The notes under the pieces are model-generated. The model made no database searches, was not told where the DNA came from, and saw only the letters and a program-made list of their open reading frames with translations. This document shows, piece by piece, positions 11,246 through 22,149 of a stretch of 64,000 nucleotides of DNA (position 1 is its first letter; every line of letters starts with the position of its first letter). Position numbers and translations under genes: made by a program. The stretch covers positions 24,572,942 through 24,636,941 of the forward strand of contig NC_080078.1 of the NCBI RefSeq assembly GCF_949987535.1. Reading direction: 5' to 3'. The DNA is from Balaenoptera acutorostrata. Taxonomy: Eukaryota > Chordata > Mammalia > Artiodactyla > Balaenopteridae.

Positions 11246-11690
11246 GCTATTTGTCCCAACATGGATGAATCTTGAGGGCATTATGCTCAGGGAGATAAGT
11301 CAGACAGAGGAAGATAAATACTGTATGATCTCACTTATATGTGGAATCTAAAAATATCAAACTCATAGAAACAGACAGTAGAATTGTGGTTACCAGGGGT
11401 TGGGGTGTGTGGGAATTGGGGATATATTGTTTAAGGGTTCAAACTTACCACTAGTGGATAAATAATTCCTGGAGATCTAATGCAGAGCATAGCGGTTATA
11501 GTCAACAATACTGTATTATAGACTTAAAAGTTGTTAAGAGAGTAGATCTTAATTGTTCTCACTACAAAAGGAAATAATAACTATGTGACATGATATTGCA
11601 ATATATAAGTGTATCAAATCGACATGCCATACAGCTTAAATGTACATAATGTCATGTGTCAATTATAGCTCAATAAAAAAATGATGGAAG
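11246..11690 (+). mobile_element. L1 3' fragment, sense
   Basis: 'aacatggatgaatcttgagg', 'gacagaggaagataaatact', 'gtggaatctaaaaatatcaa', then the 3' UTR to 'tcaattatagctcaataaaa' and an A-rich tail. An older L1M-type 3' end abutting the L2 3' terminus. Confidence 0.8.
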
Positions 11691-11769
11691 GAGAAAAAAG
11701 TCCAAAAAAAAAGTTATCCCCTCAAGTTTAGGATAAAGCAGGGACAAATGACTTCTTTGTCTTTAAAAC

Positions 11770-11998
11770 AGTGGTTCTCAACCAAGGGAGATCTGGTCTT
11801 CCTTCCTTCCTCCCTCCCTGTCCCCTCCCGCCCCTGGAACCTTTGGCAATGTCTGGAGACGTTATTAGTTGTCACATCTAGGGGGATACTACTGGCTTCT
11901 AGGGACGCTGCTAAACATCCTACAATGCACAAATAGCTCCCACAGTAAAATTATCCAACCCCAAACGTCAACCGTTCTGAGGATGAGAAACCTCGCTT
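11770..11998 (+). mobile_element. hAT-type MITE with 'cagtggttctcaacc' terminus
   Basis: It starts at 'cagtggttctcaacc' and ends near 'gatgagaaacctcg'. Internal landmarks are 'ggcaatgtctggagac', 'gctgctaaacatcctacaat' and 'aaaattatccaacccc'. Two relatives occur at 42285 (reverse) and 55535. A C/T-rich expansion (about 11796-11832) has grown inside it. I do not commit to a MER name. Confidence 0.7.
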
Positions 11999-12018
11999 TA
12001 AAGAACCTATCTGAGAAA

Positions 12019-12432
12019 AACAAATACCGTATGCTAACACATATATATGGGATCTAAAAAAAAAAAAAGGGTTCTGAAGAACCTAGGGACAGGACAGAAA
12101 TAAAGACCCAGACATAGAGAATGGATTTAAGCACACAAGGAGGGGGAAGGGTAAGCTGGGACGAAGTGAGAGAGTGGCATGGACATACATACACTACCAA
12201 ATGTAAAAGAGATAGCTAGTGGGAAGCAGCCACATAGCACAGGGAGATCAGCTTGGTGCTTTGTGACCACGTAGAGGGGTGGGATAAGGAGGGTGGGTGG
12301 GAGGGAGACGCAAGAGGGGGGGATATGGGGATATATGTACACGTATAGCTGATTCACTTTGTTATACAGCAGAAACTATCACAACAATGTAAAGCAATTA
12401 TACTTCAATAAAGATGTTAAAAAAAAAAAAAA
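12019..12432 (+). mobile_element. L1 3' insertion with 19-bp target duplication
   Basis: Duplication 12000-12018 and 12433-12451 ('aaagaacctatctgagaaa', one difference). The insert is a 5'-truncated sense L1 3' UTR of the cetartiodactyl type, ending in 'cttcaataaagatg' and a long A tail. It landed a few bases past the end of the hAT MITE. Confidence 0.92.
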
Positions 12433-12451
12433 AAAGAACCCATCTGAGAAA

Positions 12452-14225
12452 CTCCAGGATCACTTGGACATTAATTTCATCCACCACAGCCTTTGCTGAC
12501 ACAAAGGACCTTATTTACTTGTTTCGGACAATGTTTCCTTTCCCAGGGGGCCAAGTCTGAGAGCGGGAGCAAGTTTCATTTGCTCCCTCGTAAATCTCTG
12601 AAATGGAAAACGGGTCTCAATATTTCCCTCTCTCTCCCAGTCTTTGAAGCCCTCCAAAGTGGGCCATGGCAGTTAGCTCACAACAAATTCCCCAGACACA
12701 ATTTAAATGTCATTTCAGGGCTGGGACTAGCACATGAATATTTAAGATGTAAATTGTTTGGGTCGTCCCTAAATCTTTTATGGATTTTATTCGATGAGAA
12801 AAATGTCACTACTTTTTGATAAAGTTTGCTTTCCCTCCATATTATTAACAAACCCAGCCAAGTGAACCAGACTGCATCTGCCAGAGAGAATAGGACTGCT
12901 TGTTTGGGGGACAATATTAGATTCGGTTTCATTCCCAGCATGCCATATTTATGGTTCAAAACCCAAAGAACGGGTAGGATATTTGTCCTAGGTCAGTGTG
13001 TCCTGGCTGGCAGAAGCATTTGGCATATACCAAATACGTCTGGGTGGAGGGTGGGAGCTGGAAGTGAAATTAAATAATCTAATCCTAGGTGGAAAATTAG
13101 GTACCTTGATAGTTGATCATATAGCAATATTGAAATTACCGGATCCTAACACCAGAGATTACTCCTTTCCCATTCTGCAGTTTGAATCACAAAGGCTGGA
13201 TATATATCTACATATCACAGGCAAAGAAAAAGGTACAAAAGAGGGAGGGGGAGGGAGAGAGACACACACTCAGAGGGAGGGAGGGAAGGAAATATTTAAC
13301 ACTTTTAAATTCCACGGACTCCAAGAAAGAATATCTATTTTAATCTTTTTGGAAGAAATTATGCCTCCTACATCTCACTCCCAGCCCCTACCCAGAAATT
13401 AATTTTGAATGTTAATATGAAAGCAACCTCTCTCTTCTCTGAATGCCACTTTTGATTTTGACAGGGTATCTAAAAGGCTGCTATTAGACAAATTTTCATT
13501 AAGTAATAAGCTAGTTCTTGGGCAAAACATAAATTTTTTGTCATCTCATGTGAAAATTTTAAAAAGCCATAATTAGGAAGAAAATCACTAATTGTAAGGC
13601 ACAAAATTTGTTTGCTAAGAGTAGTCATTAAGAGGCGACGAAAGCATTAGCAACTTCAATATTAGAAAACAACTATTAAAATGCAAGTGGAATTGAAGTA
13701 TTTGCCCAGACATAATAATGGCTGTACATTTTACAGGTCTATAATTGTGCCTTGATTTGAGGTATTGTTGGTACTTTTTAAGGAACAATATGCAGTGGCC
13801 CTAAATACTTAAAGTACCATGGCTTTTGGGTTCTAAATAACAGACTCAAGTTTTAATTTCTGGAAAACATTACCATAGGGAGAGTTACTTAACTATACTG
13901 TCAATGCTGTTACTGCTTTAGGATTGTGATGAACTGGGCAAAACCAGGACAAAGAGTAATGTGTCTGTGGCCCAGACAGTTCATGATACCAGCTTTGCAT
14001 GTAAAGTGCCCCATGTCTGACATCAGTGTGAAGTTTGCACATCACTGCCTGATATATTTCCTTTCTTAAGAATAACTCTTGTTGTTTTTGCTTCCTGACA
14101 AGCATACTCTTTGGAGAAAATTGAGGAAATGCAGAAACTTGTAATGAAGGGATTAAAAATTCTTCTTAATTCCATCAAGCAGAGATAGCCAGTGTGAACA
14201 TTTTTGTTGTACGCCCTCTTCTTTT
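12452..14225. other. Repeat-poor block; candidate conserved non-coding element
   Basis: About 1.8 kb without any repeat I can name, in an area otherwise saturated with insertions. It holds well-formed AT-rich motifs such as 'tgaatatttaagatg' (12736), 'ctttttgataaagtttgc' (12812) and 'cataattaggaag' (13568), the texture of conserved developmental enhancers. There is no coding signal: the 134-codon frame at 12998-13402 is low-complexity and lacks splice context. Conservation itself is inferred. Confidence 0.3.
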
Positions 14226-14765
14226 TATTGTATTTGAAACATTTTATTGAATCATAGCAATCATATGATAAAGCATACAAATTTTAAGTGTCCAACTTAT
14301 AATGAAATTTTACTTATACATCGATGCATCCACCACCTCTATCAAGATAAATAATGTTTCCAACAACACCCCACAATTCCCTTTTCAATCAGTACTCACC
14401 TCTCTGTCTCCCTTATTTTGGTCCTTCTCGCAATAGTTTCCATGATTTTGAACTTAATGTAAATGGACTCGTATGGAATATCCCCTGTGGGTCTAGCTTC
14501 TTTTATTCAACATTATATTTGTGAGATTCATCTATCTTGTTATTGTATGTAGCTATATTCTTTGTTATTGCTATTCTATTGCTATATTGTGATTCCATTG
14601 TATTCTATACCACAGTCTGTTTTTCCATTGATGAACATTTAAGTTGCTTCCAGTTTTTAGGTGTTATGAGTAAAGGACACACATTCTTGAAAAATGTCTT
14701 TTGGGGGATAGGCACTCATTTCTCTTGGATTCCTGTCCTTTTTGTGTGTGCATGTAAGTGTAGAT
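14226..14765 (-). mobile_element. Old L1 3' fragment, antisense
   Basis: 'gtatttgaaacattttattg', 'tttaagtgtccaacttataa', 'tccatgattttgaact', 'atggactcgtatggaat' and 'ttccattgatgaacattta' follow an old L1M 3' UTR and ORF2 end in reverse. It is heavily diverged. Confidence 0.6.
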
Positions 14766-16250
14766 TATATTTGATAGGAAGTTGCACTCACATCTATTTC
14801 TCCATTTCCACATCTATCTCTGTATTCTTACCGACCATAGGAGTCCAGTGCCTCCCAGGAAACAGGGCTGTCTCATCAACCCTGGCAGGCACAGGCGTTG
14901 GCTGGGGCAGCCTCGGGGAAGCAACATGGCTGTACATGCTGGATAGTTCTTTCAATTCTTTAGGTATGTAGTCTCTCCTCCCTTATCCAGCCAGCTTATC
15001 TTAGGATTTAGCCCTGGTTAGTGGCCTGGCATCCAGTAAAGGAGGTGAGGACAGCTCCTGAGGGGAACACCTGTTGCCTTGTCAGGGAGAAGCTTCTGCA
15101 GCATCTTCCAGCACAGTGGAGCTTTTGCTGGGGAAGAGTGGGCCACATCTGCAAACCCAGAGACTCCAGGGGGGTTTGCAGAATCCATACTCGCCATATC
15201 CTGGTTGGCCTCCAGCCAGATGTCTTCATTCCATGTTTCTGGATGCCAGCCTTTCCCCACCAGGCCCCCATCCTTTGCAGAACAGACCTACCGTGGCTGA
15301 GCACTCACATGTCTCTGGGGCTCACTAAGTTCTAGCAATTCGGTCATCAGCCTGCTACTCAGCTGTGTCTGCTCTTCCCTTACAGAAGATAAAGTCTCTC
15401 TGGGTCTCACACTTTGCCGTTAACTATTTGTTGACAGCCTCTAATCTTTCCATTTTCTTCTGTAGGGCATCAATACAACTTGGTGGTAACCAGCCAACTG
15501 TGCATTGCTAGCCCCCTATTTTTAAGTTGCTTATATCACTACACTTGCTACAGCATTTCCTTACACGAGGACATTTTCCCAGGTCACCATCAGTGACATT
15601 TTTAATAATTCAGCCACCACCTTGTGACAGAGTCTATCCATATTCACTTCTCAGCCAGGAAGCCATCTTCTTCACCTGCCTGGCAGTGGGTAAGCTAGTC
15701 TCAGATCCCCATCTTACTGCCTGTTTTCTCAGTCCTCATCTGGCCTCACTTGTGTTAGTTCCAGTTTTCTGAGAAGCAGACACCAAGACAGGATCAAGGA
15801 TGGTATTAGGGGACATGCTTGTGAAAGGAAAAAGTGAGGGAGCCAGAGAAGGCTAGGGGAGCCACCAGGCCACAATGCAAGTCTGACCTTGAGTGAAGGA
15901 GAGTGGGACAGAAGGTTGGGTGGAAGCATCCTAGACTATCATGCAGTCTAAGGAAGGTTCACAAGGCCGTCAGGGAGATCTTGAGCCAATGTTGGCTGTC
16001 AGAGGAGTCTCATGTCTCCCAGGATGGCCTGTCTTGGTATCCTGCTGCTCTCAGACATTGGACATTGGTTGGAAGCAGCCCGTGGATGCATGGCTTTCAT
16101 GCAAATACAGTGATAGCTTTCCAGTGGCAGCACTTGGGTTCTTGGTCATTTAGCTTGGGCCCTTTAGCTGGAGATCTGTGAAGTGCATTCTCCAGGTCAC
16201 CAAAAATGGGATAAGCACAATGTCTGGAATAAAGTGTCCATAAGAGTTAG
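14766..16250. other. Single-copy or unrecognised ancient repeat DNA
   Basis: No named repeat. At 15018-15335 several frames on both strands are simultaneously free of stops, giving overlapping open frames up to 104 codons. None has a recognisable domain, so this reflects local composition. From about 15745 ('ctgagaagcagacaccaaga') to 16190 the sequence resembles a degenerate LTR-like repeat, but I cannot name it. Confidence 0.35.
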
Positions 16251-16254
16251 CTGT

Positions 16255-16418
16255 AGTTACTAACCATTTCCTTACATCCCTAACACTTAGAGTTTTTGAT
16301 TTTTACTTTCATAAGCAATGCTGCTTTGAACATTGATGTAACTCATTGTTTCCTTAGAATAGACTCCTGGAATTGGAATGGTGGGATGAAAGAGTGTGAA
16401 CATTTAACTCCCTTTTGA
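16255..16418 (-). mobile_element. Possible old L1 fragment, antisense
   Basis: 'aatgctgctttgaacattga' and 'tcctggaattggaatggtgg' read like a diverged antisense ORF2 end. Truncated by the next L1. Confidence 0.4.
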
Positions 16419-16489
16419 AAATTTTTTAATTTTTTTTATTGAAGTAGAGTTGATTTATAATGTTTCAGGTATACAGCAAAATGACTCAG

Positions 16490-16544
<55 letters not shown>

Positions 16545-17221
16545 TTTTAGATTTTCCATTATAGGTTATTACAAGATATTGAATATAGTTCCCTGTGCTA
16601 AATGGTAGGTCCTTGTTGGTTATCTATTTTATATATAGTAGTATGTATCTGTTAATCCCAAATTCCAGATTTATCCCTTCTGCCCTTTCCCCTTTGGTAA
16701 CCATAAGTTTATTTTCTATGTCTGTAAGTCTATTTCTGTTTTGTAAATAAGTTCATTTGCATCATTTTTTTGAGATTCCACATATAAGTGATATATGATA
16801 TTTGTCTTTCTCTGACTTACTTCATTTAGTATGATAATCTCTAGGTCCATTCATGTTGCTGCAAATGGCATTATTTCATTCTTTTTTATGACTGAGTAGT
16901 ATTCCATTGTATATGTATACCACATCTTCTTTATCCATTCATCTGTTGATGGACATTTAGGATGCTTCCATGTCTTGGCTATTGTAAATAGTGCTGCTAT
17001 GCTGCTATGAATATTGGGGTGCATGTATATTTTTGAATTAGAGTTTTCTCTGGATATATGCCCAGAGGTGGGATTGTTGGGTCATATGGTAACTCTATTT
17101 TTAGATTTTTAAAGAACCTCCATACTGTTCTCCCTAGTGGCTGCACCAATTTACATTCCCACCAACAGTGTAGGAGGGTTCCTTTTTTTCCACACCCTCT
17201 CCAGCATTTATTATTTGTAGA
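16419..17221 (-). mobile_element. L1 3' fragment, antisense
   Basis: It starts with a T-rich tail complement and 'ttattgaagtagagttgatt', then covers the whole 3' UTR and the last part of ORF2, including 'cattctttttt atgac' and 'cccaccaacagtgtaggagg'. It contains an AT microsatellite. At 17222 another L1 begins in the same orientation. Confidence 0.85.
16492..16541. repeat. (AT)n microsatellite
   Basis: About 25 uninterrupted AT units inside the antisense L1 3' UTR, grown from the short 'atatat' that L1 has there. Likely polymorphic in length. Confidence 0.95.
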
Positions 17222-18003
17222 CTTTTTTTTAAACTTTTTATTTTATATTGGAGTATAGCTGATTAACAATGTTGTGATAGTTTCAGGTGCACAGCAAAGC
17301 AATTCAGCCATACATATACATGTATTCATTCTCCCCCAGACTCCCCTCCCATCCCAGCTGGCACATAACATTGAGCAGAGTTCCCTGGGCTATACAGTAG
17401 GTCCTTGTTGGTTACCCTTTTAAACTATAGCAGTGTGTACATGTCAGTCCCAAACTCCCTAACTATCCCTTCCCCTCATCCTTCCCCCCTGATAATCATA
17501 AGTTCATTCTCTAAGTCTGTGAGTCCGTTTCTTTTTTGTAAATAAGTTCATTTGTATCATTTCTTTTTAGATTCTGCATATAAGCGATATCATACAATAT
17601 TTCTCTTTCTCTGTCTGACTTACTTCACTCAGTATGACAATCTCTAGGTCCATCCATGTTGCTGCAAATGGCACTATTTCATTTTTTTTATGGCTGAACA
17701 ATATTCCATTGTATATATATACATCTTCTTTACCCATTCATCTGTCAGTGGACATTTAGGTTGTTTCTATGTCTTGGCCTCTGTAAATAGTGCTGTTATA
17801 AACATTTGGGTGCACGTATCTTTTTGAATTATGGTCTCCTCCAGATATACACGCAGGAGTGGGAATGCAGGATCATATGGTAGCTCTATTTTTAGTTTTT
17901 TAAGGAACCTCCATACTATTCTCCATAGTGGCTGCACTAATTTACATTCCCACGAACAGGGTAGGAGGGTTCCTTTTTCTCCACACCCTCTCCAGCATTT
18001 ATC
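17222..18003 (-). mobile_element. L1 3' fragment, antisense, second of a tandem pair
   Basis: It covers almost the same L1 interval as the preceding copy, again from tail to 'ccagcatttat'. The minus frame at 17767-18072 has [15 protein letters not shown] and CTQMFITALFTEAKT from ORF2. The two copies differ in sequence throughout the UTR, so they are separate insertions and not a recent duplication. Confidence 0.85.
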
Positions 18004-18071
18004 AAAAGTCCTGGGGAAGCTTACCTCTCTGAGCCCCCATCTGCAAAAGTAGTAGCAACTGGAAGTAGGCA

Positions 18072-18161
18072 TTTCTTTCTTTCTTCCTTTCTTTCTTCCT
18101 TCCTTCCTTCCTTCCTTTCTTTCTTTTCTTTCTTTTCTTTTCTTTCTTTCTCTTTCTTTCT
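18072..18161. repeat. (CTTT)n / (CCTT)n microsatellite
   Basis: Ninety bases of interrupted CTTT and CCTT units. The pure pyrimidine strand may form triplex structures. About 60 bases before it resemble a MIR middle section ('ctctctgagcccccatctgc'). Confidence 0.95.
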
Positions 18162-18434
18162 GGCCTCCTATTTTCTATTCCCCTTTCCTAACAAAACCCA
18201 GTCTGCCTTTTGGGGAATTATCATCTCTCTATTATGATGTGGTCACTGTGGGGCAGTGATATACAAGCTCTTTGCCTTTGGAAAGCCCTTCTGTGGATGC
18301 TCTCTTTTAACAGTCTGGAATATACAAGGAGGAGGCTTGTGACCTAGGATATGGAATTCTAAGCAGAGGGATGCAGTCACAAGATTCTGTGGATGCCAAT
18401 TCAGTCCAGTTGGGGGAGGGCACTAAGGTGAGAA

Positions 18435-18560
18435 TAATGAACAATTTCTTCTACCAGGAGCATCTCTATTTAAATCCTAGCTCTTCAGTCTTCCCACTGA
18501 TGAACTCCTTTTAGTAAATTCCTTCTCTGCTTTTGTCAATTTCTGTTGCTTGCAACCAAA
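18435..18560 (+). mobile_element. MaLR-like LTR tail
   Basis: 'tagtaaattccttctctgct' and 'tgttgcttgcaaccaaaga' match the 3' tail seen in several ancient MaLR-type LTRs. Only the last 100 or so bases are clear. The 270 bases upstream may be the rest of it but are unrecognisable. Confidence 0.4.
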
Positions 18561-18596
18561 GACCCCTCAACAGATAAACAGCTATGCCCTAAGGTG

Positions 18597-18600
<4 letters not shown>

Positions 18601-18634
<34 letters not shown>
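18601..18634. repeat. (GT)n microsatellite
   Basis: Seventeen uninterrupted GT units, next to the CHR SINE at 18666. Confidence 0.97.
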
Positions 18635-18639
<5 letters not shown>

Positions 18640-18665
18640 AATGAGAATTACATGAGAGTGCATAT

Positions 18666-18982
18666 GGCTTCCCTGGTGGCGCAGTGGTTGAGAGTCTGCC
18701 TGCCAATGCAGAGGACACGGGTTCGAGCCCTGGTCTGGGAGGATCCCGCGTGCCGCGGAGCGGCTGGGCCCGTGAGCCACAATTGCTGAGCCTGCGCGTC
18801 TGGAGCCTGTGCTCCGCAGCAAGAGAGGCCGCGATGGTGAGAGGCCCGCGCACCGCGATGAGGAGTGGCCCCCACTTGCCGCAACTGGAGAGAGCCCTCG
18901 CACAGAAACGAAGACCCAACACAGCCATAAATAAATAAATAAATAAATAAAATATTTTAAAAAAAATTTTTTTTAAAAAAAA
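18666..18982 (+). mobile_element. CHR SINE with 14-bp target duplication
   Basis: 'atgagagtgcatat' at 18652-18665 and 18983-18996 brackets it. The head 'ggcttccctggtggcgcagt' starts with a tRNA-derived A box. The B-box-like 'gggttcgagcc' follows at about 18719. The body keeps 'tgagcctgcgcgtctggagc' and the tail is (AAAT)n plus A/T runs. The whole tRNA-derived promoter is legible. Low divergence and an exact duplication suggest a fairly recent insertion. Frames up to 152 codons on either strand are SINE shadows. Confidence 0.97.
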
Positions 18983-18996
18983 ATGAGAGTGCATAT

Positions 18997-19614
18997 TAGC
19001 TCAGTCAGAGTCTAGAAAGGTTGAAGTTGGGGTGGGGGAAATCTTGATTTCCAGTTTTCTTCCATCCTACAACTTCTGCCTCTTTGTTTTTGCTAGCAAC
19101 TGTCCTGCTCCTCCAACAGCAATTTTTACTTACAAGATGCTTTATAAGCATGATATAATTATCCACACTGATATGCTGTGCTGTAGAATTCCTTTGGAGA
19201 ACAGACAATTGAATTGCAAAAAGCTGGGAATTAACTTATCATCTGTTTTGAAGAGATGTGGGAGGGAATGGGGTGGGGCTTTTTGATTGTGGCTCAAAAA
19301 TTGATTCTAATTGCTATTTTTATTGCTGGTTTAGCTGATGCCACCTTTAGTTCTTTACCTTTGCTTCTATTTCTTTTCTAAGTGACTTAGGAAATGGCAT
19401 ACTTGACTCCACCCCAAATATATTTACTTAAACATTTAAAATATGTCTCCGTACTCATGTAGCTGGGTGATTTGGGAAACATTGCAAACCCAACAAAATT
19501 CCAGTTTTACTTAAAATATTGAGACCAAAGTTGAAAATCTGAATAATTCTCTTAAATACTGAACTACTCATTTTATTCTGAATACAAAGATATGTCTGTA
19601 GTACAGTTAGTTAG
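18997..19614. other. Single-copy non-coding DNA
   Basis: Nothing recognisable beyond short, non-conserved open frames. Confidence 0.4.
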
Positions 19615-19762
19615 TAGTTATAGTGGTTAAGGTTAACTTTGGAGTTAGAGCTTGGTTTAAATCCTAGTTCTGCCATTTACAAGCCATCCCTGTGAAACAC
19701 TAGTTTTCTCAACAGTAAAATGGAATAATAATGCTATTAACCTAGGCTCATCTTGAGACTTC
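19615..19762 (+). mobile_element. MIR SINE, sense
   Basis: 'agtggttaaggttaactttg', 'tttaaatcctagttctgcca', 'ttctcaacagtaaaatggaa' and 'taataatgctattaacct' follow MIR in order. Confidence 0.75.
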
Positions 19763-19774
19763 AGAGAAAGTCCT

Positions 19775-20060
19775 GGGGAAGCTTTCCTCAACATGACACT
19801 CCCATCCTCAGTCTAGATTAGATTCCCTCATGATGCACATTCACAGCACGAATTCTCTCACAGACACAATTGCAGTTTGAGTTGCTACTCTTTTATTAGA
19901 TTATTTGATTACATCTGCCCCAGTACCCTACACTGCACCAGGCTAAGCTTCGTGAGGTTAGGGCCAACTATGTCTATCTTCTTCATCATTATATTCTCAG
20001 TGCCTCGCTCCTGGTTGGCACTCAGTAAACACTTATTGAATGAATGAATAAATGAAGGAA
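19775..20060 (+). mobile_element. L2 3' end, sense
   Basis: It ends with the canonical L2 tail 'ttggcactcagtaaacactt' then 'attgaatgaatgaataaatg', preceded by a decayed 'tgaggttagggccaactatg' segment. Confidence 0.7.
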
Positions 20061-20064
20061 TGAT

Positions 20065-20145
20065 TTCCCATAGAGGATTAACTGAGATCGTGTATAAAAA
20101 CCTCAGTGTCTGGTATGTAGTAAGAACTGAGTAAATGTAACCTCC
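20065..20145 (+). mobile_element. MIR 3' fragment, sense
   Basis: 'gaggattaactgagatcgtg', 'cagtgtctggtatgtagtaa', 'gaactgagtaaatgt' is the MIR 3' half, abutting the L2 end. Confidence 0.55.
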
Positions 20146-20289
20146 CACAAAGAAAAACACCAAAAAATAGCCCCCCAAACAAAATAAATCCCCCCAAAAC
20201 CAAATCACATATCATGCAAGAAATAAAATATTAATAAGTTGTTGTCATCATTAAATGCTGATTTTTCAAGTTGAGTTATACTCCTGGAA

Positions 20290-20580
20290 CAAACAACCCT
20301 TGATTTCAGTTATTTAAAACAATGAAGGTTTATTTCTTGATCATGTGACATTTTCAGTGAGGGTCAGGCTCATGGTGGCTGCCTGAATCCCAGAAGCGGG
20401 TAAGAGGGCCTTGAAGGGCGTCACACCAGCAATTAAACAGATAAATGCGGAAATAAGTGACATTTCTACTCAAAGCCCATTGATGGGAATTGGTCACATG
20501 ACCCTTCAATCTCAGTCAGCTCAGGCTGCTATAACAAAACACCACAGACTGAATGGCTTGAACAACAGAAGATTTTTTTT
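20290..20580 (-). mobile_element. MaLR-like LTR remnants, antisense
   Basis: Two adjoining pieces. 20290-20515 has 'aacaatgaaggtttatttct' and 'gaattggtcacatgaccc', and 20516-20580 has 'ctgctataacaaaacaccac' plus 'gaatggcttgaacaacagaa', the antisense start of an MLT1-type LTR. Family and boundaries are uncertain. Confidence 0.45.
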
Positions 20581-20854
20581 TTTAAGACAAATCACAGGAA
20601 AGCATTCAATCAGAATGAGAAGTTGTGGAGACCCCTGGCTGTGCCAGGTTCGGACACTTTTCGTTTCTAATTTGTAGGAATTAGAAGCAGGAGGAGCCAG
20701 AATGATAGGGGGTGATCTTGGGAGCTCAGGCAAGTAACTCCCACCAGTAGGATAATTAGTTAAATATTTTAACAGCTCATGTGGTTGTATAGAGATGCGC
20801 TGGTTAATCCTCAGTCCTGGGTAGGGCTGGGCCTCGACTGGGCATGACTGTCCC

Positions 20855-20965
20855 AGAGCCTTGTTTAAAACATTTGCTAAGGAGCCTCATTTTACAGACA
20901 AGAGATTAAGAGCCAGAGAGGGCAAAGGACTTGCATCGGGTCACACAGCAGATTGGTGAGAGGCA
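20855..20965 (-). mobile_element. MIR fragment, antisense
   Basis: 'cctcattttacagacaagag', 'gccagagagggcaaaggact' and 'gggtcacacagcagattgg' match the MIR complement. Confidence 0.65.
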
Positions 20966-21200
20966 AATAGAGAGAAAGACCAAGAAATAAAGAGAGACAC
21001 ACAGGGCTACAGAGGGAACTGAATGACAGAGCTAGAGGTGAGACACAGAGAGGTACAGAGCTAGAGAGAAACAGAGTTCAAGAGGGAAGGAGAGGGGAAC
21101 AGTAGAGGTGGAAGAGAGAGCAAGTATGACACAGAGATGGAGAAGCAGAAGGAGTGGAAGAGAGGCCAAGAGAGACAGGGAGAGTGGTGGATACAGACAG
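20957..21200 (+). repeat. Purine-rich (GA-rich) low-complexity tract
   Basis: About 245 bases strongly biased to A and G on the plus strand, mostly degenerate 'agagag' units with 'acacag' interruptions. It starts where an antisense MIR ends. Such tracts can adopt triplex or be bound by GAGA-type factors, but no function can be read here. Confidence 0.8.
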
Positions 21201-21840
21201 ACCCTGTAAGGTGCCATTACACACATGACGTAGGGGTGATGGGGCGATTGGGCCGGTGACATGTTTTTCCATGTTTATGGATCGAGCTGCAAAGGGCCAG
21301 TGGAGTAGACAGGACAGTTAGGAGAAAGGTGGTTGGGATGGAGTGAGGTGGGGTGGGGGGGGAGGCAGAAGGACTAGGACACAGCAGAGTCTTTTCCTGG
21401 CATTTGTGTGTCTGTTTGTTACAACGGGAGCAGACAAGCAGACCAGGACCCCCCGTTGCAGCCCATTCGTTCCCACCAGTCTGCCGCTCTGCCAGACGGC
21501 CTCCCTACCAGGTCATTGCCTCTGAGCCTTATTTATTGCTCCAAAATCTGGGGCCAGGAGGAGTCCCTGCCGGGAAGCTCAGGCAGAAGCTTCCATCTAA
21601 ATCCCAGACTTGGCCTGCAGCCACTGCAGCTGAACAGGAGGCACAGTGGGAGAAGAGACCTTGATTTGTACCAGGGTGGCTTTTTAACACGTGGAGGGTG
21701 GTGTTTTTTGTGGCAGGGAGAGTTCTTCCTGCTACCTAGAGATTTACCGCTTGGCCTTATTCTTTCCCACTAGAGAAACACTTTTTAAAACCCACACAAA
21801 TTTCCTAATTCAGCTCTGGCTATTTTAACCAGAGTTAAAG
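21201..21840. other. Single-copy non-coding DNA
   Basis: GC-moderate. Three overlapping plus-strand frames at 21343-21773 (60-121 codons) share no recognised motif and begin in a G-run, so I do not call them. Confidence 0.4.
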
Positions 21841-22100
21841 AGCTCAATAGCAAAATAGCTCCCAATTATTAAGAACTTACAGAGTTAGTGTAAACCAGCT
21901 ATGCCTCAATTTAAAAAATACAAGAATAAATAAAAATTGATCTATCTGTTAAAAAAAGAACTTGCAACGAGGGTTATGTCATTCGATCCTTGTATAATGT
22001 TACGAGGAGGGCACTATAATTTCCCACTTGACAGGTGAGATCACTGAGGCTTAGGGAGGAGAAGAAACTTGCCCAGGATCCCATTTCTGTCTGCACCAGA
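21841..22100 (-). mobile_element. MIR, antisense, split by a tiny L1
   Basis: The MIR complement begins 'ccaattattaagaacttac' and continues after 21956 with 'atccttgtataatg', 'ttcccacttgacaggtgaga', 'actgaggcttagggaggaga'. A 75-bp L1 tail separates the halves. Confidence 0.7.
21881..21955 (+). mobile_element. Extremely truncated L1 tail in MIR
   Basis: 'gtgtaaaccagctatgcctc' plus 'aatttaaaaaatacaag' is the last stretch of an L1 3' UTR with its A-rich tail. The duplication is 'aagaacttac' at 21871-21880 and 'aagaacttgc' at 21956-21965. Confidence 0.75.
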
Positions 22101-22149
22101 GCCGATCTGTCTGCCTGCATTTCCCCATCATTGTGCCCTCCTGCCCACC

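Noticed and set aside
18536..18994. 152-codon minus-strand frame, and similar frames at 29457-29747 and 58669-59082
   Set aside because: These are translations of CHR SINEs and adjacent GT repeats (the shared RPGLEPVSPALAGR-type peptide is a SINE signature), not genes.
18005..19785. An exact 18-base match, 'aaagtcctggggaagctt', at 18005-18022 and 19768-19785
   Set aside because: Considered as a target duplication of a 1.7-kb insertion. The DNA between is a mixture of older repeats and a SINE with its own duplication, so it is chance or decayed MIR similarity.
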